NCBI RefSeq assembly: GCF_033843265.1
Contig: NZ_JAWXRD010000040.1
Location: forward strand, 558,001 to 622,000
DNA from: Scandinavium lactucae
GTDB lineage: Bacteria > Pseudomonadota > Gammaproteobacteria > Enterobacterales > Enterobacteriaceae
Direction of reading: 5' to 3'
DNA length: 64,000 bases
A program made the position numbers and the translations under genes. The first letter of the stretch is position 1, and the number at the start of each line of letters is the position of its first letter. Positions 43,124 to 50,366 of the stretch are shown here, one piece after another. The notes below the pieces were generated by a model that saw nothing but the letters and a program-made list of their open reading frames with translations, searched no databases and had not been told where the DNA came from.

Positions 43124-44380
43124 TTATTTGCCCTCTCCGGCGGCAATCCCATGCACCAAATCCAGTGCGCTGCGCACCCCATCCTCATGAAAACCGTTGT
43201 ACCAGTAGGCACCGCAAAACCAGCTCCGCTGATGGCCGTTTATTTCTTGCCGACGGGCCTGCGCGCGCCAGCTTTTGGGGTTAAAGAGCGGATGTTGATA
43301 CACGAAGCGCTTCCAGACGTAGCGCGCGTCGACCGGGGTATCCGGGTTCAACGTGACGCAGAACAACGGGCTCCCCTCGGGTAACCCTTGCAAAATATTC
43401 ATGTTGTAGGTGACGCAGGCGCTGGCCTGATCCTGGTCGCTCAGACGATAGTTCCAGCTCGCCCAGGCGCGCTGGCGCACCGGCAGCCAGCGCGGGTCGC
43501 TGTGTAACACCACTTCGTTGCGCTGCCAGCCAATGTCCCCGAGCACTTCCGTTTCGGCTTGCGTGGGGTCGGCCAGCATGGCTAATGCCTGCGCGGAGTG
43601 GCAGGCAAAAATAACCTGGTCGAAGGTATGGCTTGCGTTTTCAAGCTCGATTTTCACCCCACCGTCGAAGCGAATCACCTGCTGCACCGGGGCGTTGAGA
43701 TGCAGGCTGAGACGATCGCCCAGCTTCGCCAGCATCGCGCGGATATATTCCCGCGAACCACCGGGCACAACGTACCACTGCGGGCGATGAGTGATATCCA
43801 ACAGACCGTGATGCTCAAAGAAGCGCAAAAACAGCGGCAGCGGAAAACGGCGCATCTCCTGGAGCGACGATGACCAGATAGCGGCCCCCATCGGCAGAAT
43901 ATAATGACGTGCGAAAAAGGGGCTAAAGCGGTGCTGCTCGAGGAAGGTTTGCAGCGTGTCGTTAGCATCGGCGTCGTTCAGGGCCTGTTTTGCCAGGCGG
44001 TTGAAGCGCCCGACCTCTTTCAGTAGCCCCCAGAATGACGGATTCACCAGATTGCGACGCTGCGCGAACAGCGAGGTCAGGGTATGACCGTTATACTCCA
44101 GGCCACTTTGCGGATTATGCACCGAGAAACTCATCTGCGTTTTTTGCCCGCTAATGCCCAGCTCGCTCAGCAGCCCCATGAAACGCGGATAGGTGCGGTC
44201 GTTGTAAACGATAAACCCGGTATCAATGGCATAAGTGCCCTGAGGGGTTATGACATCCACCGTGGCGGTATGTCCGCCTGCGGTAGATTCGGCTTCGAAT
44301 AAGGTGACCTGATGATGCCCTGCCAGCCGCCAGGCGCAGGTCAGCCCGGCGATGCCGCTGCCGATAATGGCGATTTTCAT
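43124..44380 (-). CDS. FAD-dependent amine-oxidase-like flavoprotein
   Basis: The product has 418 residues. The Rossmann fold FAD motif is IIGSGIAGLTCAWRL near 4-18, with FEAESTAGGHTATV near 28-41. The body resembles phytoene-desaturase/amine-oxidase flavoproteins. It is cytoplasmic or membrane-associated and likely oxidises or desaturates a lipid; the substrate is unproven. It overlaps the SDR gene by 4 bases. Confidence 0.86.
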   Translation of the reverse strand: MKIAIIGSGIAGLTCAWRLAGHHQVTLFEAESTAGGHTATVDVITPQGTYAIDTGFIVYNDRTYPRFMGLLSELGISGQKTQMSFSVHNPQSGLEYNGHTLTSLFAQRRNLVNPSFWGLLKEVGRFNRLAKQALNDADANDTLQTFLEQHRFSPFFARHYILPMGAAIWSSSLQEMRRFPLPLFLRFFEHHGLLDITHRPQWYVVPGGSREYIRAMLAKLGDRLSLHLNAPVQQVIRFDGGVKIELENASHTFDQVIFACHSAQALAMLADPTQAETEVLGDIGWQRNEVVLHSDPRWLPVRQRAWASWNYRLSDQDQASACVTYNMNILQGLPEGSPLFCVTLNPDTPVDARYVWKRFVYQHPLFNPKSWRAQARRQEINGHQRSWFCGAYWYNGFHEDGVRSALDLVHGIAAGEGK

Positions 44381-45096
44381 GAGCGCACCATCCGGCGCAG
44401 TAATGCACGCTGTATAAATGCCGGAAGCCCGGCCAGCAGGCGCAGGATAAGACTGAACCCTGTCGGAAAGGCGATATGGTTTTTCCCTTTCGCCAGCCCG
44501 CGTCGGATAGCGGCCACAGCCTGTTCAACGCCCACCTGACCCGGCATCGCAAAATCATTTTTACGGGTCAGCGGGGTATCGACAAAGCCCGGCGACACCA
44601 CCGTGACGGCAATCCCTTTCGCTTCCCAGTCCAGACGCAGACTTTCGGCAAACCAGGTCAATGCGGCTTTCGATGCGCCATACGCTTCCGCCCGCGGAAA
44701 GTGCAGCCAGTGCGCCATCGAACTGACCAGCACTACGCGGTTGCCCGATACCAGCTGCGGCCCAAGCACCGCCAGGCAGTTCACCGGCCCGAGGAAATTT
44801 GTGGTCATCACCCGCTCCACCAGCGCGGCGTCGACCACGCCATTCTCAAGATATTCGCAGGTGCCGGCACAGAGGATGACCAGGCTGGGGGAACAGTCTG
44901 CCAGCGCCTGGCGACAGGCTTCCCTGTCTGTCATATCGAACAGGCGAATCGAGATATTGGGGCTGTATTGATGCAGGGCTTCAAGCCGGGCCGGGTCTCG
45001 CCCACAGGCAATGACGTGGTAGCCGTCATTAGCCCAGGATTTGGCGAGCCCGGCTCCAATGCCAGAGCTTGCGCCGGTGATGAGGACAGTCATCAT
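44377..45096 (-). CDS. Short-chain dehydrogenase/reductase
   Basis: The product has 239 residues. The cofactor motif is LITGASSGIGAGLA near 5-18, and the catalytic residues are Ser in VLVSSMAH near 138 and Tyr/Lys in AYGASKAAL near 151-159. It ends with a hydrophobic basic segment (LLAGLPAFIQRALLRRM), perhaps a membrane contact. It overlaps the NTF2-like gene by 4 bases (ATGA). The start could be the second ATG at 45093. Confidence 0.87.
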   Translation of the reverse strand: MMTVLITGASSGIGAGLAKSWANDGYHVIACGRDPARLEALHQYSPNISIRLFDMTDREACRQALADCSPSLVILCAGTCEYLENGVVDAALVERVMTTNFLGPVNCLAVLGPQLVSGNRVVLVSSMAHWLHFPRAEAYGASKAALTWFAESLRLDWEAKGIAVTVVSPGFVDTPLTRKNDFAMPGQVGVEQAVAAIRRGLAKGKNHIAFPTGFSLILRLLAGLPAFIQRALLRRMVRS

Positions 45097-45527
45097 GAGC
45101 GCACTCTCCTTTTGACACTGCGAACCGCCCACCCCAACAGCGGCAGATGTTCGTAAATCATCTCGCCCGCATCGTAGTAATCGCGCTGGAGGACGACCCG
45201 GTCGTTAGCGACATCCACTATTGAGCATCCTGGCAGGGCCAGCGTTTCACCGCCGGCAATCCGTGGATGCGACCAGTTCATCGTCCAGGTCAGGGCAAAA
45301 CGATGTCCGTCGCAAACCGGGGCATCAATCACAAAGCGGCAGTGCTCGACGTTGGTCAACAGATGGGTGAAGTAACGTTGAATGGCAAACAATCCGCGAT
45401 GCTCACCAAAGGGATCGATAAGCGCGGCCTGAGCGTCGTAAAGCCCCGCCAGCGCCGAGGGCGGTTGGTTATCCAGCTCGGCGTAGTAATCAATAAATCG
45501 ATTGATAACGGATGGCATTGCACTCAT
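45093..45527 (-). CDS. NTF2/SnoaL-like protein
   Basis: The product has 144 residues in the NTF2-like cone fold (INRFIDYYAELDNQPPSALAGLYD near 8-31 in outline, FALTWTMNWSHP, QRDYYDAGEMIYEHLPLLGW near 113-132). Such proteins are lyases, isomerases or lipid binders. It is the first structural gene of the lipid operon, 129 bases after the MerR gene. Its real reaction is unknown. Confidence 0.82.
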   Translation of the reverse strand: MSAMPSVINRFIDYYAELDNQPPSALAGLYDAQAALIDPFGEHRGLFAIQRYFTHLLTNVEHCRFVIDAPVCDGHRFALTWTMNWSHPRIAGGETLALPGCSIVDVANDRVVLQRDYYDAGEMIYEHLPLLGWAVRSVKRRVRS

Positions 45528-45561
45528 GACTCTCACCCTAAACCTGAACAACGTGAAGTTA

Positions 45562-45583
45562 TCGTATAATTAAACTTATACAA
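45562..45583. promoter_or_regulatory. Inverted repeat operator candidate upstream of the lipid operon
   Basis: TTATACAA (45576-45583) and TCGTATAA (45562-45569) form an imperfect 8-base inverted repeat with a 6-base spacer. It lies 35-56 bases before the NTF2-like ATG, where a promoter is expected. MerR-family regulators of the MlrA/LitR type bind similar palindromes, and this regulator is encoded just upstream. Confidence 0.45.
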
Positions 45584-45656
45584 TAATGATATTTTGTCCA
45601 AGTTTTGGCTGTGCTATTTTTATTAGCGCAATACTTTCAGTGAGATGGCAATGACT

Positions 45657-46385
45657 CTAGAGGGAGATAATCTCGAGGGAAGTGACCTGCTGCTGCCAAA
45701 GGTCAACCTGCCTTTGACGCGCAGCAGTCGGTTTGCCGGTACTGACCAGCAGCCATTTGCGTTGCGGGAAGATCTCCGGCGCAAGGGTAGCGGGCGGGAT
45801 CGGCAGCACATCGATGCGATGCCCCTGACCGGTGCGTTTGAGCGCTTCGAGCCAGATCTCGCAAGGGTCAGTCAGGTGCCAGCCGGTAATCAGGTAATTA
45901 TCGCCAGGCGCTTTTTTGTCACCTTCGAGGCAAAACGAGGTGTAGGAGATGATGATCCCGTCGAGGATTTCGCGCAGGGTCATCATCGCCGGAATGGTGG
46001 CTGAAACCTGGCTGCGCAGCGGACGTAACACTTCGGTGACCAGTTCCGGGCGCGGATATTCGCGGCCTGAGTCGTAAATCAGTTGGCGCAGGGATTCAAT
46101 TTTTCCCTCTTTCAGCCGTTGCAGCATGCTCTCCTGCAAGGTGAGCCAGTTATTGGTTCGACCCGCCCCTGGACGTGCCAGCAGCGGTTTCACCTGGCTG
46201 ACGGGAACCCCTTTCCTCACCCAGTCGAGGATTTTGAGCGCCTGTTGAACGTCGTCGTCGCTGTACAGGCGATGACCGCCATCGGTACGCAGCGGTTTCA
46301 GCAGACCGTAACGTCGCTGCCAGGCACGGAGCGTGGTCGCGTTAATCCCGCAAAGCCGGGCAAATTCACCGATGGAGTAAGACAT
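45657..46385 (-). CDS. MerR-family regulator (MlrA/BluR/LitR-like)
   Basis: The product has 242 residues. The N-terminus is a MerR DNA-binding domain (YSIGEFARLCGINATTLRAW near 3-22 and GGHRLYSDDDV near 38-48). The C-terminal half resembles MlrA and BluR, which have a degraded cobalamin-like domain. The B12-binding histidine motif of LitR/CarH (DxHxxG) is not seen, so light sensing by B12 is unlikely. It is upstream of and on the same strand as the lipid operon, 129 bases apart. Confidence 0.88.
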   Translation of the reverse strand: MSYSIGEFARLCGINATTLRAWQRRYGLLKPLRTDGGHRLYSDDDVQQALKILDWVRKGVPVSQVKPLLARPGAGRTNNWLTLQESMLQRLKEGKIESLRQLIYDSGREYPRPELVTEVLRPLRSQVSATIPAMMTLREILDGIIISYTSFCLEGDKKAPGDNYLITGWHLTDPCEIWLEALKRTGQGHRIDVLPIPPATLAPEIFPQRKWLLVSTGKPTAARQRQVDLWQQQVTSLEIISL

Positions 46386-46503
46386 GTCAGGCACCTGATA
46401 ACAAAGAATACTCTCAATATACTACGAATAATGGCGGCTTGAATGAAGAGTGGAATGTTTGCACTACACTTTACTTCCAACTGCCCTGATGAAAGGAGTT
46501 CTC

Positions 46504-47028
46504 ATGAAGCTATGGCCTGTTGTGACCGGGGTCGCTATTGCGCTGACCCTGGTTGCCTGTAAATCCCCTACCCCTCCTAAAGGCGTTCAGCCAATAACCG
46601 ACTTTGATGCGAGCCGCTATCTTGGCAAATGGTACGAAGTTGCGCGCCTGGAAAACCGCTTCGAGCGCGGGCTGGAACAGGTGACCGCCACCTACGGCAA
46701 GCGCAGTGATGGCAGCATCAGCGTGCTCAATCGCGGTTACGACCCGGAGAAAAAAGCGTGGAAGGAGAGCGAAGGGAAAGCATTGTTTACCGGCGCACCA
46801 AGCACCGCCGCGCTGAAGGTCTCGTTCTTTGGCCCCTTCTACGGTGGCTATAACGTGATCAAGCTCGACGATAATTATCAGTACGCGCTGGTGAGTGGCC
46901 CTAATCGCGACTATCTGTGGCTCCTGTCCCGGACACCGACCCTGCCGGATGCAGTAAAACAGGATTATCTGGACACCGCGCGCCGCCTGGGCTTCCAGGT
47001 TGATAAGCTCGTGTGGGTGAAGCAATAA
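46504..47028 (+). CDS. blc: Blc, outer membrane lipocalin
   Basis: The product has 174 residues. The lipobox LTLVACKS near 15-22 gives a lipid-anchored protein. The lipocalin motif is YLGKWYEVARLE near 38-49. E. coli Blc binds lysophospholipids and is stress induced. AAAGGAGTTCTC precedes the ATG. It is transcribed divergently from the MerR gene. Confidence 0.94.
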   Translation: MKLWPVVTGVAIALTLVACKSPTPPKGVQPITDFDASRYLGKWYEVARLENRFERGLEQVTATYGKRSDGSISVLNRGYDPEKKAWKESEGKALFTGAPSTAALKVSFFGPFYGGYNVIKLDDNYQYALVSGPNRDYLWLLSRTPTLPDAVKQDYLDTARRLGFQVDKLVWVKQ

Positions 47029-47124
47029 TCTGACGGTCAGGTTAGGCGATTTTTGTGTTCATAAAATAAACCTCGCCCTTAATTTATTAAGGGGGTAATC
47101 TCGCAAAAAAAACAGGGGGCCATT

Positions 47125-47460
47125 ATGAAAAACTTGATACTCGGCGTGATTGCCAAAATTTCCAAAATGGATGCTGAAGCCAAGCAGCTGGCGGCTAAAG
47201 TAGAGGCACAGTCTCTTCTGATAGGCGCATTATTACTGACCGTGGGTAAAAATGGCGGTATGAACGAAATGCTGGAAAACGTGAGGAAAGCAATCAACGC
47301 GGCTTTAGATGCAGCAGATACACCTTTGAAGAGTGATGCGGAATTATTATTGAATGAATTCAATGAGCTGCTAATGTTAACTCAGTTACTTGAAACATCT
47401 GATTCAGAAATTGATCTTGAGGCATTGAAATCAATGCCTGGAGAAACGACTACAGACTGA
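47125..47460 (+). CDS. iraP: IraP-like anti-adaptor (stabilises RpoS)
   Basis: The product has 111 residues and aligns with E. coli IraP (86 residues) from MKNLI to the C-terminal LL motif (AKVEAQ, EMLENVRKAI, DAELLL). It has a longer C-terminus rich in acidic residues. IraP binds RssB and protects RpoS from ClpXP, typically under phosphate starvation. A good ribosome site (GGGGGCC) precedes the ATG. A terminator follows. A decayed second copy lies at 48146-48228. Confidence 0.72.
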   Translation: MKNLILGVIAKISKMDAEAKQLAAKVEAQSLLIGALLLTVGKNGGMNEMLENVRKAINAALDAADTPLKSDAELLLNEFNELLMLTQLLETSDSEIDLEALKSMPGETTTD

Positions 47461-47474
47461 TCCCATCCTGCATG

Positions 47475-47498
47475 GCTGGGGTTCATACCCCAGCTTTT
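47475..47498 (+). terminator. Intrinsic terminator after iraP-like gene
   Basis: GCTGGGG and CCCCAGC form a 7-base stem with a 6-base loop, followed by TTTT, 15 bases after the stop codon. Confidence 0.85.
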
Positions 47499-47530
47499 CT
47501 GTTCCACACCAGGTCGTGATCGATTTTAAA

Positions 47531-47710
47531 TTATACAGTTGGCGGGATTTTGTAAACAGGCATTATATTATGACCGCTAAGGGGATATTTTTTCTGATTC
47601 CTAAGGGACAACCAACCAAGCAATAAGCAGGTTCCACCTGTGAATAATAGAAATATTGCAAGCCCAACAGCATACATTACCTGCAATAAAATGCTCTCGT
47701 TACCTGGCAT
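47531..47710 (-). CDS. 59-residue single-helix membrane small ORF
   Basis: ATG at 47710 opens 59 codons ending at TAA (47531). The product begins MPGNESILLQVMYAVGLAIF and is hydrophobic to residue 34, then polar and proline-rich (SGHNIMPVYKIPPTV). One transmembrane helix is likely. GAAAGG lies about 10 bases before the ATG. It starts 20 bases after the tRNA-Thr on the same strand. I do not recognise it. Confidence 0.45.
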   Translation of the reverse strand: MPGNESILLQVMYAVGLAIFLLFTGGTCLLLGWLSLRNQKKYPLSGHNIMPVYKIPPTV

Positions 47711-47730
47711 ACTACGCGAACCTTTCGTAA

Positions 47731-47806
<76 letters not shown>

Positions 47807-47830
47807 ATTATTATCAATCCATAAAACAGT

Positions 47831-47855
47831 AAAAAAATCCCGGACAGGCCCGGGA
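47831..47855 (-). terminator. Terminator-like hairpin upstream of the tRNA-Thr
   Basis: On the minus strand TCCCGG and CCGGGA flank a 6-base loop, followed by seven T. No minus-strand gene is recognised directly before it, so its transcript is not known. Confidence 0.65.
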
Positions 47856-48145
47856 AAAGCAACGATAAAGAAACTTTTAATAAGCATCATCCTTTTGCTT
47901 GAAGAGAAGAATAATCGAATGACGTCAATTTGACAATGCAGTTTTGCTGTCCACTAAAAGACCGAACTCAGACACCCTAATTTAAAATTGAGTTATACAC
48001 TTCACTGAGTAAATTTATTTTTGTACAAACTGGCCACCACCGAATATATGAGAAAGGTTGCTCTCAATATTATTTTTCTATCCCGTTAAAGCTATTGCGT
48101 CATGTTGTAATATTGCAGTTGATGTGCTTGCGATGTGAGCTAAAT
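47856..48145. other. Non-coding stretch, no recognised feature
   Basis: The bases are AT-rich (many AATT and TTTATT runs) and no frame with a start and ribosome site was seen. Its right end passes gradually into the decayed iraP copy. Confidence 0.6.
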
Positions 48146-48228
48146 AAAAAGGGTGGTATGAATGAAATGCCTGGATAAACGGCAACAGACTGAACCCCAT
48201 TCCATATAGCGGGGATTGATGCTCCAGC
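48146..48228 (+). pseudogene. Decayed, internally deleted second copy of the iraP-like gene
   Basis: Bases 48146-48169 align with 47247-47271 of the iraP-like gene (GGTATGAAYGAAATG core), and 48166-48228 align with its 3' end and terminator at 47433-47494 (AATGCCTGGA, CAGACTGA). About 160 bases between the two parts are lost, joined at AAATGC. The copy contains an early stop and cannot encode a protein. Confidence 0.65.
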
Positions 48229-48631
48229 TAACCACGCTTTGCAATTCACAGCAGATAAAAAGCTCTGTAATGGATAAAGCATAACGTAATTCAACGCTTC
48301 ACGTTAGATGAACCTGGGTCTAAAACCCCAATAAGACTTCAACATATTGCGTAGATGCTCGCCTGAAACCGTCAATGTGGACCGACCGATATGCGATAAG
48401 AGGATAAATGCATTCTCCGCTTCTGACTTCACCACCCGCCACCAGTTACCCAAGTAAAAAAAACAACTCATAAAACTCGCCTGCGATCTAAATAACGCTC
48501 ATCCATAATTTATTTTTGGATTTTTATATGTTGCTGTCTACAAGTATCCTCTCAAAAAGGAGGGGTTTTCACTCAGACCGCATTTCACCATTACCCGCCC
48601 TTAACGACGGAGAGGTTTGCGCATTGCTGAA
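48229..48631. other. Non-coding stretch left of the icd terminator
   Basis: These 403 bases have no supportable gene. A weak stem (TCCTCTcaaaaAGGAGG, 48547-48563) is present. The short frame at 48516-48719 runs into the icd remnant region and is not convincing. Confidence 0.55.
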
Positions 48632-48663
48632 AAAAAAACGGGAACCATCAGGCTCCCGTTTTT
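48632..48663 (-). terminator. icd terminator (left copy)
   Basis: On the minus strand AAAAACGGGAGCC and GGTTCCCGTTTTT flank a short loop, followed by a T-run. It lies 20 bases after the stop of the icd remnant and would end icd in the unoccupied chromosome. Confidence 0.85.
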
Positions 48664-48683
48664 GTGTAACCGCTAAAAGCGAA

Positions 48684-48845
48684 TTACATATTTGCGATGA
48701 TCGCGTCACCAAACTCTGAACATTTCAGCAGCTTAGCGCCTTCCATCAGACGTTCGAAGTCATAGGTCACGGTCTTGGCAGCGATTGCGCCTTCCATGCC
48801 TTTAACAATCAGGTCTGCGGCTTCGAACCATTCCATGTGACGGAG
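48684..48845 (-). pseudogene. icd: Displaced 3' fragment of icd (isocitrate dehydrogenase), attachment site
   Basis: The frame reads RHMEWFEAADLIVKGMEG through to CSEFGDAIIANM and stops. This equals the C-terminus of isocitrate dehydrogenase, about 53 residues. The frame has no start and joins unrelated DNA upstream near 48845. This is what integration in icd leaves: the phage supplies a new 3' end to the live gene and the old one is left here. Confidence 0.92.
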
Positions 48846-48982
48846 CAGTATTTTTCAAGATGTCTATTAACCTAATGAATTTGTTATGTAAAACTGTAAT
48901 ATCACACCAGATAGGCCATTTTTTGCTTACGCCGTAACTGTCTGATTTTGCATTATCATTTTTGAGTTTTGATAACCCTTTT

Positions 48983-49303
48983 TCAATAAGGACAAGCCTC
49001 TTCTGTTGTGGCACGGTTGATGAAGAACGTCACTCGTCCAAGCACTTCTACCTCTTCCTGAGCAGTTCCCTCTATTGCCTCGCCATTATCCGTAATGAGT
49101 GCCTTCCTCATTAGTGTTGCAAACTGCGTGTGTCCATCGCACAGAATCAACAACACATCCCCTGCCGTCTTTTTCGTGACAGGTTCAATGACGGCGAACC
49201 CAACATCAGTTTCAAGCACCCTGCTCTCCTGCCCTATGTTGCAGAGAACGACTGGAGAGAGCTGGCGCTCAATATCATCGATCGCTGGTGAAGGAAAGCC
49301 CAT
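48983..49303 (-). CDS. UmuD/LexA-like S24-fold prophage protein lacking the Ser-Lys dyad
   Basis: The product has 106 residues. The N-terminus MGFPSPAIDDIERQL resembles the UmuD cleavage region (GFPSPA), and the end EEVEVLGRVTFFINRA resembles the last strand of S24 peptidases. The catalytic serine motif (GDSM) and lysine are not seen. It could be a non-catalytic UmuD mimic. GGGGAGGG lies 8 bases before the ATG. A LexA box lies upstream of the preceding pseudogene, so both are probably SOS controlled. Confidence 0.6.
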   Translation of the reverse strand: MGFPSPAIDDIERQLSPVVLCNIGQESRVLETDVGFAVIEPVTKKTAGDVLLILCDGHTQFATLMRKALITDNGEAIEGTAQEEVEVLGRVTFFINRATTEEACPY

Positions 49304-49542
49304 TAGTGAACCCTCCCCATATTGCGCAAGATCGAGTAACGGTTCTCGCTACCATCGGTAGTTTAATCCGCGAAATCGGGCTGGTACCGCTCAATCCAGG
49401 CATTTGCATCTGCCTGACTAAAGTGTCAGTTGATTTCACGCAATTTCGCGATGAATAAATTTGTATGTAGAAATCGGTATCCTTTCGGATTTAGTTGTAT
49501 TACCGCTACAAAAGCGGCATGGATGTCTGCTGTGCGTCGCAT
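49303..49542 (-). pseudogene. Interrupted phage protein gene upstream of the UmuD-like gene
   Basis: A frame from ATG at 49542 (AAGGGGGAATT before it) reads RRTADIHAAFVAVIQLNPKG and continues past a TGA at 49426-49428 and a TAA at 49363-49365, ending at 49303 after GRVH. Both halves have protein-like composition (ADANAWIERYQPDFAD, TDGSENRYSILRNMG). Its stop overlaps the ATG of the next gene as TAATG. Two nonsense changes make it a pseudogene. Confidence 0.62.
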
Positions 49543-49560
49543 AATTCCCCCTTAAAAATA

Positions 49561-49578
49561 ACTGTATGCATAAACAGC
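49561..49578. promoter_or_regulatory. LexA box at the prophage left end
   Basis: CTG-TATGCATAAA-CAG (49562-49577) fits the LexA consensus CTG-N10-CAG with an AT-rich centre. It lies 19 bases before the start of the interrupted gene on the minus strand and would control it and the UmuD-like gene. Confidence 0.75.
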
Positions 49579-49773
49579 AATCGAGACGTGAGAATATTTC
49601 ACGGGCACATTAGGAAACTTTTAGAAAGCCAATGATAGTTAAGGTGCTTTGAGTCTCCGTCATATTGATCGCTTTCAGCGATCGATAGGCCGCAATTGAT
49701 CTACAAAACCAATTTGAGTTAAGCCAATTACCCATGCTCTTATTGCGTCAATTTTTAAGAGAATGAAATCAAC

Positions 49774-50223
49774 ATGAAAAACAAGAAAGTCAGTCTTGTG
49801 GCCACGTACAGCGCCGCCAACAGGGATGCCGCAAAGTCATTAATGTCCAACCCTGCTGCAATGGGGCTTTATGAGGTCATTCTCGTTAACGAGGGCAACA
49901 CAGAAGACATCACTGACCCTGCCGCAACATCCATCCGCGTTACCAACTTCAAACACCATTCAGAGCCTTTTGTCATGGCCATTGGGGCGCACCATGCCAC
50001 AGGTGATGTTGTTGTCTTGTGTCGCAAGCCTGAAAGCATCACAGCCGGTTTGTGCAAGCAATTACACAAAGCCCGAAAGCGTTACAGCCCCGGTGAAGGA
50101 CTTCACGTTTTTATGCGTACAGATTTCCCCTGGCCTTATGACATCGACACCGGGTTTGAAAAAGGACAGGCAGGGCGCTTTTTAAATCTGTCATGGGAAG
50201 TCATAAGCCATGTGGAAGGGTAA
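49774..50223 (+). CDS. Prophage cargo protein with glycosyltransferase-like (GT-A) features
   Basis: The product has 149 residues. The first 100 residues look like the nucleotide-binding half of a GT2 glycosyltransferase: VSLVATYSAANRDAAKS near 6-22, YEVILVNEGNTEDI near 33-46, GAHHATGDVVVLCRKPESI near 71-89. The usual DxD after GDxxxxLD is replaced by CRKP, so it may be inactive. It is on the plus strand, opposite to the tail genes. A short membrane ORF overlaps its end. I do not know its role. Confidence 0.55.
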   Translation: MKNKKVSLVATYSAANRDAAKSLMSNPAAMGLYEVILVNEGNTEDITDPAATSIRVTNFKHHSEPFVMAIGAHHATGDVVVLCRKPESITAGLCKQLHKARKRYSPGEGLHVFMRTDFPWPYDIDTGFEKGQAGRFLNLSWEVISHVEG

Positions 50224-50353
50224 CCCGCACGCTGAATTTATCTTTGCCATCATCATTGTTGTTTGCACGTTCGGCGCGTTGTTGCTGTTGGCATTGGATA
50301 GCTGGCGCGTGTTGCGCCGCTATATGAAGAGCAGAAAAAATAAGGGGCAATGA
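50210..50353 (+). CDS. 47-residue single-helix membrane ORF overlapping the cargo gene
   Basis: ATG at 50210 opens 47 codons that end in TGA at 50351. The product begins MWKGNPHAEFIFAIIIVVCT and has one hydrophobic helix (10-30) then a basic tail (RRYMKSRKNKGQ). GGAAG lies upstream at 50196-50200. It overlaps the 3' end of the previous gene by 14 bases, so translation may be coupled. Holin-like or transport roles are possible but unproven. Confidence 0.5.
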   Translation: MWKGNPHAEFIFAIIIVVCTFGALLLLALDSWRVLRRYMKSRKNKGQ

Positions 50354-50364
50354 TGCCCCTTTTA
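50342..50364. terminator. Terminator between cargo genes and tail fibre assembly gene
   Basis: AAGGGGCA and TGCCCCTT form an 8-base stem with an ATGA loop, followed by TT. It overlaps the stop of the 47-residue ORF and faces the convergent tail fibre assembly gene. Confidence 0.75.
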
Positions 50365-50366
50365 CT

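Noticed and set aside
45657..46385. B12-dependent light sensing by the MerR regulator
   Set aside because: The C-terminal half resembles MlrA/BluR and I do not see a DxHxxG cobalamin motif.
48516..48719. A plus-strand 67-codon frame over the icd terminator
   Set aside because: It runs through the terminator hairpin and antisense of icd, with no motif or ribosome site.
48802..49014. A minus-strand frame that crosses from the phage into the icd fragment
   Set aside because: It is out of frame with icd, lies across the att junction and covers the UmuD-like gene end in another frame; it arises by chance.
49667..49683. Perfect small hairpin GATCGCT-TTC-AGCGATC before the cargo genes, considered as a DNA-invertase crossover site
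   Set aside because: It does not match Gin/Pin/Hin site sequences, and no invertase or second copy is visible; no T-run for a terminator.
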